Assembly (NCBI GenBank): GCA_022821065.1
Contig: JAJEEK010000050.1
Location: 1 to 64,000 of the forward strand
Direction: 5' to 3'
DNA from: Candidatus Poribacteria bacterium
GTDB lineage: Bacteria > Poribacteria > WGA-4E > WGA-3G
Length of the DNA: 64,000 nt
Position numbers and translations under genes: made by a program. Below the pieces are notes generated by a model that did not search any database, had not been told where the DNA came from, and saw only the letters and a list, made by a program, of their open reading frames with translations. Of this stretch, positions 35,254 through 45,419 are shown in pieces. Every line of letters begins with the position of its first letter. Positions within the stretch are counted from its first letter, which is position 1.

Positions 35254-38200
35254 ATGCGAAAAAGAATCCAAAAAATCTCCATTTTCATCGGGATATCTTT
35301 TATTATTCTGCTATGTGGCGCGCTGGTGTTCGTCCAATCAGAGACTTTCCTCAATTGGGTCGAAAAACGGCTTGAGACGGAACTGGAAAACCGACTAACA
35401 GACGACTACACAATCAGCGTCGGGAACATAGAGGGCAGCGTCTTCGGGAATGTTACCGTCAGAAACGTTAAAATAACCGAAGTCTCTGAAGCAGATGACC
35501 CCATAATTTCGACGCGCAGAGTCGTCCTCAAATACAATCTGCTGCGGTTGCTCGCGCGTAAATTTGAGGTTACGGAACTGACGGTAAATGATCCAGCAAT
35601 CCGTGCGAAGACCGATCTTGACGGTAAACTCAATCTGTCCAATATATTTCGGGAGGCTCCGTCAAATGAAGACACCCCGCAATTTAATTTCGCTGTTGAA
35701 AATGTTCAACTTAGGCAAGGAAAAATTGATTACATAGATCCGCAAAGGGACCTCGAAATAAGCGTTCAAGGCGTTACGATCAACGTGAAGGGCCCCCTTG
35801 ATACATGGAATCACGAAGGGAATCTGAAAATTGACGCTGGCAGCTTCGCGTTCAACGACTACGAGATGCCGATTGATACATTTGAAGCCGATTTTCAGGT
35901 TTTAGCCACGCATAGCGAATTAGGGAGACTGCAGTTAGAATTCGGGAACTCACGTTTGGACGTTACAGGCCATTTTCCGCGCAAAGAAACAGGAGCCCCT
36001 TGGGAAATCGCACTCAATATACAGAAACTGGATGTCGCAGATGTAGATCAGTTTTTCGGTGAAGACATCGAACTTGAAGGGAATGCCAAAGGTCGGATGA
36101 CAGCGTTCGGTACAGATTCTGATTCCACTATTGCACTTACGACTGAAATGCCGACTTTTTCTCTGACACAAGCCGAGAACAATAGACACATAGCGATGAC
36201 AGACCTAATAATTGATGCCGCCCTCAATTTATACCCACTCCCTACATTCACGCTAAAAACTTTCAACGCACAGATCGCGGACGGCACCTTGACCGGTACC
36301 GGAAGTATCGGGCTCCATAACCGACCACAAGGCAATCTCATTGAACAGTTCGGACAACTCACAACGCGCCCATTTGCCTATACAGGACAGTTAGAGGCAA
36401 CAGATATCCAACTCATACCGTTGCTCTCAATGTTCATTCAACTTCCCGAATTCCTTGTGGGCAGTACCGGACACCTCTCAGGAAACGCCACATTCCACGG
36501 AAGTAGCAGGGACATCTCGTCGCTGGATCTCACCAGCAGGTTAGAGATAACAGATACCGTCCTCAACACGGTAGCACTTAAGGACTCCGCACTCAATTGC
36601 AAAATTGAGGATGGCGTCCTGAACACCAATGGATACCTTGATGAAACCGTGATTGCCATCAACGGTCCCTTCCCGTTAGCTGAACAAGACGCTCTGGACA
36701 TCCGCATCTCCGATATCAACTTCGACGATCTCATGAAAATTGTCAATAGCGCGGATTTCGGCGGAACGGGTGAATACACAGCGCAATTGTCATCGGATGG
36801 CAAACTCAACGGATATATGACAATTCCGAACGCGAATTTCTTCGACATTCCCATCGGGGTGTTGGCAGGCAATCTCAACTATCACGATGGACAGATGTTC
36901 GTCGAAAACGGACAACTCACCAAAAACACAATAAACGATACCGCGACAGAATATACGAGTCAAGCCTCAATCACCGGTGTCGTGGATGTTGAGGGTGAGT
37001 TTCCGGCACAGTTCAGCGTCAACGCTGATCCCGTTTATGTTCAACACTATCCAAAGTTATTGTTAGGGGCAGAATATCCGGTAACCGGTGAAATCAGGGG
37101 TGAACTCGCCCTGGACGGGACGCTCATCAACCTTGATGGCACTGCCGACTTTAGCGTTACAGAGGGGATCGCGTGGGGACTCCACTTGGACCCGCTAACC
37201 CTCCCGCTGCATATTGAGGATTACTCCCTCACGATCCGCGATTTCAAGATAACCACTCACAATCAGAGCGTTACGCTCAATGTAGCGGTCGCGCCAAACG
37301 CAGACTTCGATTTCAGGCTCGTGAACGACGCGCCTGTGAATTTTCAGGAACTTTCCAAGGCAGCACAAATTTCCAATTTCCCGTTTGATGGACAATTTGA
37401 TGTCTCAGTCACAGGCACACTCGAGAAACCAGAACCGCTCGATTTGCAGATCGAACTCGACTTCGCAAATATAACCTACTTAGACTTTAAAGACAGCGGA
37501 CACGTTGAGAGGTTTCCACTCGGGGACGCAGTCTTACACGGTGAACTCGTGGAACTGGAAAAGACTACCGGTGAATCGGATAGATTTGACTTCACCGGAA
37601 ACGGGTTCAACGGTCAGATTCAAGGATATGTGAGCATGGCTCTCAACAACCCTTACAAGTTTATAGTGGAGACAAACGGACTTGAAGTTAGACCTATTCT
37701 GCGTATCTTGCACCCAGCTTTTGAAACCGTCACTGGTGTCGCCGATGGACGCGCACAAATAGAGGGAACGGTGACAGACCTCGTAGGCGCAGCCGAAAAC
37801 ATATCTCCTAATGCTGAGGAACAACGCGTCTTCCCGTATAAAGTCGATGTCCAAATAGACACAAGCCAACTGCAATACGGTGAATCCACAGGACAAACAA
37901 TCCCATTCACAAATGCCGAAAAAATCCAAATACGCCTCAGAGACGATATATGGACGATTGATGCCCTTTCTTGTAGGACATTAGAAGATACGCGCCCCTT
38001 TATTGAACTGACAGGTACGTTTGACGCAAAAAGCAACACGATGGACCTTCACGCGAGTGCCGAGGGATTCGCTTTATCCGCTTTCGCGCCAGCAGTCGGA
38101 CTTTTTCCTGAAGATACCGGACGCTACACAGCAGAGATAGATGGCACCTCTGAACATCCGATAGTCGTGGCAGACTGGACAATTCCGAAATTGGATTTGA

Positions 38201-41200
38201 AAACAAAAAACGGTGATATCCATATCACTGAAGCGGGTGGAACAATAGACTATCGGGACGATATAATACATCTCGAAAAAACGACGTTGAAACTGTTAGA
38301 GAACCCGATAGATATAGCAGGCGACATAAATGTTGACCTCGAAGATCTTAACAATTCGCAGCTACACCTCACCGCCAACGCACCTGTTTTGGAGGTGACA
38401 ACGTTTGCTGAATTAATAGCGCGAACCTCCGAAAATGTCATCAAGTCAACCGATTTAACGAGCGGCGTGTTAAGTGCTTCAGTTGACATCACAGGCACCT
38501 TCACCGAAACTTCAATCGCCGTTCATGCCCAAACAGCACCAAACCAACCGATTCACCTCGTACCTTATACCAATCCGATTACACTGACAAATCTAAACGC
38601 AAATGCCACGCTTCGTTCGGATTCTCTACACATCCAATCTCTAAAAGCCAACGGACAGATAGGGGGTAGCACCTACGCAGTACAAGGAGACGCTTCGTTC
38701 TCAACCCAAGACCGGGAAAAGATGCAGTTCGCGATAGATATGTCAGTATCCGAACTGGAAGTCTCCGATTTTGTGTCCCTGATATTAGACGAAACCTCAA
38801 CCGTACACGGCACCGTTTCCGGTCAAGTGAACCTTAATGGCACAGGTACAGACTTGTCTCAAATCTCCATAACCGGCAGCATCACCGAACTTAATCTTCA
38901 CGGATACGAGACGGACTTCACGAATAGTGGATCGAAGATATCGACGATAATGTCATTGAACAAATGCACGATATCTTCGGTCCATGAAATTCGGCTCAAA
39001 TCCGAACGCGGTCAGTTGAGTGTTAACCTTCCGTTAGAACTGAAGTCGCCTGAAATCGCCGTAACAACAGACATCCATATAACAGGCGCTCTTGAGGCAC
39101 CGGAAATCATAGCAGAATGGAACGGGAACATCAGCGAAATGGAGTTGAACGGGAATGTTGAATACCGGGACGAACGGATAACAGTTAAAAGTATTGAACT
39201 GAAGAACCGTGCGGGTACGTCAACAATTAATGGCGTTATTCCTTTTAATTTCGCATTTACGGCGATGGACATCTCTGACCGCTTCCCTGAGCAATCAATG
39301 AATCTGCATTTACGCGGTTACGAATTGCCACTCGAATTCTTTCCCGGCATTGATACGTTCTTCTCGGAAGCAGACGGCACCGTTGACATAAATTTAACTG
39401 TACAAGGTACAAGCCGCGACCCACACATAACTGGAAACGTGTCGTTTGAGGCGTTGCTACTTCAACTGAAAAATTTTCACGCGCCGATCCAGAATATGAA
39501 AGTGAAACTAACTGCCCGCGAAAATGTAATTGATTTCACAGAATTCCAATTCAAAATCGATCCCGGTTACTGTACACTTGAACAGGGACAATTGATATTA
39601 GACAGATTAACGCCTAAAGTATTCACACTAACCGGACTGAGATTTGAAATGTTCCCACTCGGTTCAACGGTGGAGCACGCGCTCCCAGCAGAGGTACTCG
39701 AAGCCGTTGAGGGACACGTCTCCGCGACACTCACTGGATTGAGAATCCCATTTGATCGTTTCCTGACAAAAATAGCAGGTACACCACTCCCACAAATTCG
39801 AGAAGTCCCTTCATTAACGGATATTATGGAGGTTTCAAGCGCGGAACTCTCTATTAATAGTGTCCGTCTCGCCTTTAAAGTGATACCATGGAATCAGCAA
39901 TACGACTTCCAAGACCCACAACCGGTCCAGATGTCTCTAAACACTGGAACACTCACTTTATCGGAACCGTTTATCCTTGAAAACCAGCACACCTTCTCTG
40001 TCAAGCAAACCTTCACCAGCGAGGACGAAAAGCCGGAGGACATCCGCGGCGATCTGCACACAATAGAAGACGCAAAGACAACACTCAGTATTGACGGTGG
40101 AAGCCAATGGTCAGTAAATGGCGAATTTGATACGGTACTACGGTTTAAGAATTTCGATGTTTCAGCGATAACGCGCACTTGGTACGCACCCTATCAGGTT
40201 AACGGCGCATTGTCGGGTACCCTACAGATGAGCGGTACCAGCGAAAACCCAAAGATAACTTTTCGACGACATGAGTCCGAACCCGCCGAACTCTATTTGG
40301 ATGACATACCGATCGACTTACGCTGGAGAGTCCGATATCAAGACAGGAAATGGGAGATATCAAAAAAACGGTTTGCCTATATGAGTTTCGGAGGGAATGC
40401 TCTAAGATTTTCTGGGACACTGCCGTATCAAATTGAGTTGATTCCTTTACTAATGCAGCTCCAACAATCGCCAAAGACAGTATGGAAAAAAATCCGAGAG
40501 ACAGACATAGATGCGACCTTGGACGTTGAAGTAGAACACCTCGACATTCTACAATCCATGGTCCCAGGGATGGAATCACCAACTGGAACAAGTTCCGTCC
40601 ATGTTGAATTTACAGGTACAGTGGAAGCACCACAAGCCTTAGGCACTGTGAGTTTCAATAACATGGGATTTAGTTTTCCAACAGCAGGTATACAGGTCGG
40701 AGAAGCAACGGGCAGCATAGAGTTAACTGAACAAGGTGCGACTGTCAAGCAGTTCAATGGTAGACTGAATGATGGCTCGTTTTCAGTGAGCGGCAGCGTC
40801 AAGACCCCAGCAGACGGACTCGTATGGGAAAATCCACCAACGCTCGATGTACAAGCCAGCATCCTATCCACAACTTTTGAACAATCGCGGAAGTACCAAA
40901 TTGAACTCGGTGATAATCCAAGCCGATTCTACTTACAAGGTGGATTTGATGACCCTAAACTAACAGGCAACCTAAACATTAGTGGCGGTTATTACGAACA
41001 AAACTGGGAAACCGTCCGAGATTGGCTTGTCGGTGCCTCCGTTACTGAGATGGATCTTATGTTAGATTATCCAATCCTGAAAGATTTAGAATTGGAGGTA
41101 GGTATCGATATCGCCGATAATTTTGAGGTGCGTTCATCTATTGCCGGACCAACGGATATTAAAATCTCTTGTTCAGGGAAACTCATCGGTCCCATTCAAG

Positions 41201-41688
41201 TGCCGATTTACAACGGAAACGTTTCAGTCCTCAGTGGAGAGATAGCAATCATTCCACAACCCTTTGAATTCATTGAAGACTCAGGTTCAAGCATTACGAA
41301 CCGTAGCCTTGACGTTTTTAATCCAGACATCAACCTATCTCTTCGTACACCCAACCGTATTCGCGGTGTACTCCCAAGGGATGGGAGCATAGTTGACCTT
41401 CAGGTTGTAGCAAAGTTTACTGGCACTTTAAACAATCTGGACTTCACCTTAAGCGCACCAGATGCCACTGAGGTACTCACACATGAAGATATTTGGGCGT
41501 TCCTGGTGCGCAATATCTCATTCTCACATGCGCTCGGAGCGTTTACGTTCAATTTCCACCGTCTAAATGACGCAGACGCGCGCTCTATCAGTGCGGAATA
41601 TCAGCTCCGAGAAAATATGTCCATTAAAATTGAAAGCAACGAAAACGGTGAATACGGTGCTGATTTTGAGATAAAAGGACGCTTCTGA
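35254..41688 (+). CDS. tamB: TamB-like translocation/assembly protein (AsmA-like, DUF490)
   Basis: 2144 residues. N-terminal membrane anchor (about 7-28), then very long beta-rich repeats typical of RBG/AsmA-like bridge proteins that span the periplasm and move lipids to the outer membrane. The C-terminal DUF490 region is diagnostic: NVSVLSGEIAIIPQPFEF, LRTPNRIRGVLPRDGS, EVLTHEDIWAFLVRNISF and a final EYGADFEIKGRF. Residues about 1226-1244 (GSKISTIMSLNKCTISSVHE) come from a 55-bp interrupted palindrome inside the gene. Followed by bamA; tamB beside a BamA/TamA-type gene is a common arrangement. Confidence 0.88.
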   Translation: MRKRIQKISIFIGISFIILLCGALVFVQSETFLNWVEKRLETELENRLTDDYTISVGNIEGSVFGNVTVRNVKITEVSEADDPIISTRRVVLKYNLLRLLARKFEVTELTVNDPAIRAKTDLDGKLNLSNIFREAPSNEDTPQFNFAVENVQLRQGKIDYIDPQRDLEISVQGVTINVKGPLDTWNHEGNLKIDAGSFAFNDYEMPIDTFEADFQVLATHSELGRLQLEFGNSRLDVTGHFPRKETGAPWEIALNIQKLDVADVDQFFGEDIELEGNAKGRMTAFGTDSDSTIALTTEMPTFSLTQAENNRHIAMTDLIIDAALNLYPLPTFTLKTFNAQIADGTLTGTGSIGLHNRPQGNLIEQFGQLTTRPFAYTGQLEATDIQLIPLLSMFIQLPEFLVGSTGHLSGNATFHGSSRDISSLDLTSRLEITDTVLNTVALKDSALNCKIEDGVLNTNGYLDETVIAINGPFPLAEQDALDIRISDINFDDLMKIVNSADFGGTGEYTAQLSSDGKLNGYMTIPNANFFDIPIGVLAGNLNYHDGQMFVENGQLTKNTINDTATEYTSQASITGVVDVEGEFPAQFSVNADPVYVQHYPKLLLGAEYPVTGEIRGELALDGTLINLDGTADFSVTEGIAWGLHLDPLTLPLHIEDYSLTIRDFKITTHNQSVTLNVAVAPNADFDFRLVNDAPVNFQELSKAAQISNFPFDGQFDVSVTGTLEKPEPLDLQIELDFANITYLDFKDSGHVERFPLGDAVLHGELVELEKTTGESDRFDFTGNGFNGQIQGYVSMALNNPYKFIVETNGLEVRPILRILHPAFETVTGVADGRAQIEGTVTDLVGAAENISPNAEEQRVFPYKVDVQIDTSQLQYGESTGQTIPFTNAEKIQIRLRDDIWTIDALSCRTLEDTRPFIELTGTFDAKSNTMDLHASAEGFALSAFAPAVGLFPEDTGRYTAEIDGTSEHPIVVADWTIPKLDLKTKNGDIHITEAGGTIDYRDDIIHLEKTTLKLLENPIDIAGDINVDLEDLNNSQLHLTANAPVLEVTTFAELIARTSENVIKSTDLTSGVLSASVDITGTFTETSIAVHAQTAPNQPIHLVPYTNPITLTNLNANATLRSDSLHIQSLKANGQIGGSTYAVQGDASFSTQDREKMQFAIDMSVSELEVSDFVSLILDETSTVHGTVSGQVNLNGTGTDLSQISITGSITELNLHGYETDFTNSGSKISTIMSLNKCTISSVHEIRLKSERGQLSVNLPLELKSPEIAVTTDIHITGALEAPEIIAEWNGNISEMELNGNVEYRDERITVKSIELKNRAGTSTINGVIPFNFAFTAMDISDRFPEQSMNLHLRGYELPLEFFPGIDTFFSEADGTVDINLTVQGTSRDPHITGNVSFEALLLQLKNFHAPIQNMKVKLTARENVIDFTEFQFKIDPGYCTLEQGQLILDRLTPKVFTLTGLRFEMFPLGSTVEHALPAEVLEAVEGHVSATLTGLRIPFDRFLTKIAGTPLPQIREVPSLTDIMEVSSAELSINSVRLAFKVIPWNQQYDFQDPQPVQMSLNTGTLTLSEPFILENQHTFSVKQTFTSEDEKPEDIRGDLHTIEDAKTTLSIDGGSQWSVNGEFDTVLRFKNFDVSAITRTWYAPYQVNGALSGTLQMSGTSENPKITFRRHESEPAELYLDDIPIDLRWRVRYQDRKWEISKKRFAYMSFGGNALRFSGTLPYQIELIPLLMQLQQSPKTVWKKIRETDIDATLDVEVEHLDILQSMVPGMESPTGTSSVHVEFTGTVEAPQALGTVSFNNMGFSFPTAGIQVGEATGSIELTEQGATVKQFNGRLNDGSFSVSGSVKTPADGLVWENPPTLDVQASILSTTFEQSRKYQIELGDNPSRFYLQGGFDDPKLTGNLNISGGYYEQNWETVRDWLVGASVTEMDLMLDYPILKDLELEVGIDIADNFEVRSSIAGPTDIKISCSGKLIGPIQVPIYNGNVSVLSGEIAIIPQPFEFIEDSGSSITNRSLDVFNPDINLSLRTPNRIRGVLPRDGSIVDLQVVAKFTGTLNNLDFTLSAPDATEVLTHEDIWAFLVRNISFSHALGAFTFNFHRLNDADARSISAEYQLRENMSIKIESNENGEYGADFEIKGRF
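38929..38983. repeat. Interrupted palindrome copy inside tamB
   Basis: GGATCGAAGATATCG...CGATATCTTCGGTCC, 15-base arms. Compared with other copies an A-to-G change in the left arm is matched by T-to-C in the right arm, keeping the pair. Frame stays open. Confidence 0.88.
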
Positions 41689-41692
41689 TTAA

Positions 41693-41908
41693 TAGTTACC
41701 AGTTACGAGTTACCAGTTAACAGAAAAGAGGAATGGCTTTCGGCTTTCGGAAACCAAGAGGCTATCGGTAAGAAACATTGTGCTAACCTGACACCTCTTT
41801 ACCGACCGCTGACAGTGAGCGCAGCGAACGCCCCTCTTTGCTGATTGCCACTTCCCTCTTGCCGACTGCCTCTTTAACTGGTTACTGGCTACTGGCCACT
41901 GAGAACTG
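41693..41908. repeat. 7-mer array element (tamB-bamA gap)
   Basis: Left end TTACCAG units, right end CTGGTTACTGGCTACTGG. The interior from AAGAAACATTGTGCTAACCT to CGAACGCCCCTCTTTGCTGA is nearly identical to the 57.1 kb copy. No coding. Confidence 0.85.
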
Positions 41909-41912
41909 CTAA

Positions 41913-44900
41913 ATGTACACATCATTCTTAAATCATATATCAATTAGCGAGTACGCAGTTAACAGTACGGCGGGTACCCCTTTCAGTACTCAGTTTTGTA
42001 AGGGTTGGGTAACCCAACCCTTACAGAGGCCTCTTGTACCGATAACTGAAAGGTTGCGTAGCAACCGTACTGAAAGGATTTCGCAGAAATCCGTACTGTT
42101 AACTTTTCTATTACTCTGTCTTTTGGGGGGATGGGCTGCCGGGGCAGCGGACGAATCTTCGGAGACGCTGGGTGCAGAAAACCTACCGAATAGCCTTCAG
42201 CCTTCAGCCATCGGCAAAGAAGCCATCGGCAGTCGGCAAAGAGGCAGTCAGCAGTCAGCAAAGAAGCCATCGGAAACCAAGAGGTTTCCGAAAGCCGACA
42301 GCCGACAGCCGAAAGCCATTCTTCCGATAGTCGAAAGCCATTCTTCCGATAGCCGAAAGCCGAAAGCCACTCTTGATGCGACGCGTATCACAAAAATTGT
42401 ATATTACATTGACGGCCTACTTGTCTCCGAGACAACGACACAACTCAGGCCTATCAGCAACCGAGCATCGGTACGTGTCGGTGCCAGATTATCTCAGCAC
42501 GCTATCCAACGGAGCGTTAAACTGCTCTACGCGACACAGCAATATTCCCAAATTCAGGTTTATGCACAAAATACTCCAGACGGCGTGATATTAACCTATC
42601 AATTCACATCCTTTGAATCTATTAAAGCGATTGAATTCATAGGGCCCCCGGACAACGAGGAATTCAGACGTGCTATTAAAGATGCGATGAAATCCAAAGT
42701 CGGTGGTAAGTACGTTCCCGCAATTGCGAAAGCGGATATTAAACGGATCAAACAGGTCTGTGAAAATTATGGGTATTTCAACGCGCAAATTACAGACTCC
42801 GACACACTGACCGAAGACGGGACGTTAACTTATCAGATAGAAGTGGGTGTACCGTCTATTATTCGTGAGTTGCAAATTCAGGGGAATCGCGCCATCTCAG
42901 TCGGTCGTCTTAAAGCGGCATGCAGCTTTAGTACCCAACACTCACCGATATATCAGAAATCCAGCGTGGATAATGATGTGGCAGCCATCCTCGAACTCTA
43001 TCGTGAAAGCAACTATCCTACTGCTGGAGTCGAACCAAATTTTATACATGAAACCGGCATCTTACAATTTCGCATTGATGAAGGCAAGGAGGTAACATTC
43101 AATTTCGTCGGTGACCTCTCACTATCACAACAAGACACATTCGAAGAAGATATAGCCAACTTGATAAACACTGCAACCCAAGCCCTGTGGGAAAGACGGA
43201 TAAAATCCTATTTTGAAGACTTGGGGTACCAAGACACGACCGTGGAGATGCTAAATGAAACCAGCGTTCGGCTTACAATTGACCCTGGCACGCAATACAG
43301 AGTGGCAAACGTCACTTTTTCGGGGAACCGCGTATTTTCAGACGCAGAACTCCTACGAGAGATGACTGTAAAACCGACAGCGGGAATTAGGCGTAATTTA
43401 CAAGTTTCCAATATCCTCACACAGCTCCTACGGGGTCGAACACAGCCCCCTTTCTTCGAGCAACAGGATCTTGATACAGATGAACATCGGCTCAGGATTT
43501 TATACGAAAAGGCAGGCTATCCGAACGCTGTCATACAGACGAATGTTGAGAAACAGCCAGTAAATAAACAAAACATCGGTGAAGCCGTAATACACATCTC
43601 AATTAATGAGGATCGTAAAGAGGTAATTCACCGATGCGACATCACCGGTAATCACTCGATAGATACAGCCACGCTTCTAAAACGTTTGGACAGTGAACTT
43701 CCGTTCCCGCAACCGAATGCCCGGTTTGAAAAGACCGTCTATCAAAATGCAGTCCTGAATGTGTATCGGGAACGCGGTTTTATCGATGCAGAGGTTACGG
43801 GTACTTATATATCTCAAACGGAAACGCCAATTTTTCGAGTGGCGGGGGATTTTTCGGAACCGCTTACCGATGGAAACCTCCCACTCGAAATCCAAAACGA
43901 GTTTGAAAAACACAAGCGATCACTTACAGGGCTTTTCATTGCGAACAATATCGGAAATCAATGGAGCATCCAAGATAATGCCAGCAATCCGCGGTATAGA
44001 CTTATACAAGAGGAGACAGAACTACAGGTCTTTGAACACGGTATCCTCCACCTTACTGTGGATAAGGAAGGTGAGCAGGTCGCATTCGGTAAATTCTCTT
44101 TTCAAGGGGATACCGATATTGTGAAACAACATGTCCTTGTACGCGAGGTCGCCCAGCTGGAAGGTAGCCTCTGGACCCCAGAGGCACTCAGTCGGGCATT
44201 ACGAAACCTTTACAGTTTGGGCATCTTTCGCAAGGTCGTAGCTGTGCCACTTGAAAATAATGTAAGCGGCAGAGAAGCCATCGCCCCCCCCCATATCCCC
44301 CCGCATGCGGGGGGATATAGGGGGGGCTTGAGCCATTCTTCCGACAATCCGCATCCGACCCCCAAAACCAAAGACGTTGTAATAACGGTCGAAAAGCAGA
44401 AACCGAGGACACACAGTGAAAGTTTCGGGTATAGTTTTGCGGAAGGTTGGCGCGGTACCTTGGAATTAACGCATAGCAACTTTCTCTTTAAACGGAACAT
44501 CCGAGGAAACGTTCGTGGTAGATTGGCGTGGCGAGATGAATTAGGGTATCTTCTTGAAGCAAGAATTACCGAACCGTGGTTGATCTGGCGGATACGCGGT
44601 AGTCTACAAGCATCCGCTAAAAAACTGGAAGTGGACGACAATGTCCGTGCCCTCGAAGCGAGTTTTATCCTCAACAGGCAATTACGGGAATCGAATTACT
44701 TAGATTTCCGATACAGCTACCGAGATTTGAACCAACCGGTCCTGCCGACGATACCAGACTTCTCACCAGAAATCGGTATTTCTGAAGAACAGAACCCGTT
44801 CAGCACTACGGTGAGCAGCCTACGTTTCTCTTGGACTTATGATACCCGTGTGCAGTTCCTGAATCCAGTAGGGGGCATGTTGAACGAAATTACACTCGAA

Positions 44901-45416
44901 TATGCTGGCGGTTTCCTACAAGGTGAAACCAGTTTTATTAAAACGACAACGGATACCCGGTATTACCAAAGACTCGTCGGAGATTTAGTATTAGCGACCG
45001 TGTTACGCCTGGGGGTTACCACCGGATTACGTTCAAACCGCCGAGCCGAGCTGATCTCGTTTGAACGGTTTTGGGCTGGTGGCGGCACGACAGTCCGCGG
45101 TTATGCTGAACGCTCCTTGGGGCCTGAAGACATCACTGGAATCTACCGCGGCGATGTCCAATTCATTTTTAATACAGAGTTACGCTTCCCTATCTACTGG
45201 TTAGTCCGTGGCGCACTCTTTTTCGATGCGGGTAATGTCTGGGGTTCCTTGGAAGACATCAAAACGATAACGCAATTACCATCCGCTGTCGGTGCCGGAC
45301 TCTATCTGGATTTTGGTCCTCTCACCGTTGGTGTTGACTATGCTGTTCCACTCGTTCACGTCCTCAGCTCACCCGACACAAGACGCGCCCACTTTCGTCT
45401 CGGTAGTACTTTTTAA
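41913..45416 (+). CDS. bamA: BamA/Omp85-family outer-membrane assembly protein with several repeat insertions
   Basis: 1167 residues; BamA is usually 750-900. After an odd N-terminus comes a signal-like segment (SVLLTFLLLCLLGGWAAG, about 68-85). Several POTRA-like domains follow (for example IRELQIQGNRAISVGRLKAA; VANVTFSGNRVFSDAELLREM; CDITGNHSIDTATLLKRL). The surface antigen barrel has FWAGGGTTVRGYAERSLGPE (the conserved VRGY loop) and a terminal phenylalanine. Repeats account for residues about 16-64 (147-bp inverted repeat), 93-155 (7-mer element) and 782-811 (palindrome nested in 7-mer DNA). ATG 41913 lacks a clear ribosome binding site, so the true start is uncertain. TamA rather than BamA is possible given tamB upstream. 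Confidence 0.85.
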   Translation: MYTSFLNHISISEYAVNSTAGTPFSTQFCKGWVTQPLQRPLVPITERLRSNRTERISQKSVLLTFLLLCLLGGWAAGAADESSETLGAENLPNSLQPSAIGKEAIGSRQRGSQQSAKKPSETKRFPKADSRQPKAILPIVESHSSDSRKPKATLDATRITKIVYYIDGLLVSETTTQLRPISNRASVRVGARLSQHAIQRSVKLLYATQQYSQIQVYAQNTPDGVILTYQFTSFESIKAIEFIGPPDNEEFRRAIKDAMKSKVGGKYVPAIAKADIKRIKQVCENYGYFNAQITDSDTLTEDGTLTYQIEVGVPSIIRELQIQGNRAISVGRLKAACSFSTQHSPIYQKSSVDNDVAAILELYRESNYPTAGVEPNFIHETGILQFRIDEGKEVTFNFVGDLSLSQQDTFEEDIANLINTATQALWERRIKSYFEDLGYQDTTVEMLNETSVRLTIDPGTQYRVANVTFSGNRVFSDAELLREMTVKPTAGIRRNLQVSNILTQLLRGRTQPPFFEQQDLDTDEHRLRILYEKAGYPNAVIQTNVEKQPVNKQNIGEAVIHISINEDRKEVIHRCDITGNHSIDTATLLKRLDSELPFPQPNARFEKTVYQNAVLNVYRERGFIDAEVTGTYISQTETPIFRVAGDFSEPLTDGNLPLEIQNEFEKHKRSLTGLFIANNIGNQWSIQDNASNPRYRLIQEETELQVFEHGILHLTVDKEGEQVAFGKFSFQGDTDIVKQHVLVREVAQLEGSLWTPEALSRALRNLYSLGIFRKVVAVPLENNVSGREAIAPPHIPPHAGGYRGGLSHSSDNPHPTPKTKDVVITVEKQKPRTHSESFGYSFAEGWRGTLELTHSNFLFKRNIRGNVRGRLAWRDELGYLLEARITEPWLIWRIRGSLQASAKKLEVDDNVRALEASFILNRQLRESNYLDFRYSYRDLNQPVLPTIPDFSPEIGISEEQNPFSTTVSSLRFSWTYDTRVQFLNPVGGMLNEITLEYAGGFLQGETSFIKTTTDTRYYQRLVGDLVLATVLRLGVTTGLRSNRRAELISFERFWAGGGTTVRGYAERSLGPEDITGIYRGDVQFIFNTELRFPIYWLVRGALFFDAGNVWGSLEDIKTITQLPSAVGAGLYLDFGPLTVGVDYAVPLVHVLSSPDTRRAHFRLGSTF
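41958..42104. repeat. 147-bp inverted-repeat element in bamA N-terminal region
   Basis: GTTAACAGTACGG (41958-41970) and CCGTACTGTTAAC (42092-42104) are perfect 13-bp inverted ends. Inside are three more hairpins: GTAAGGGTTGGGT/ACCCAACCCTTAC, GGTTGCG/AGCAACC and GGATTTC/GAAATCC. The length, 147, is 49 codons exactly. Confidence 0.85.
42191..42375. repeat. 7-mer array element in frame in bamA
   Basis: GGCAAAGAAGCCATC, GGCAGTC and GCCGACA/GCCGAAA units with GCCATTCTTCCGATA. Codes QPSAIGKEAIGSRQRGS and QPKAILPIVESHSSD, nearly the same peptide as in tlyA. Confidence 0.85.
44258..44345. repeat. GC-rich palindrome nested in 7-mer DNA inside bamA
   Basis: A 42-bp palindrome with one mismatched pair (44285-44326, centred on GCATGC) is flanked by GGCAGAGAAGCCATCG and GAGCCATTCTTCCGACAA, which match the two parts of the 7-mer element. 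Codes PPHIPPHAGGYRGG, a different frame from tlyA. Confidence 0.8.
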
Positions 45417-45419
45417 TTG

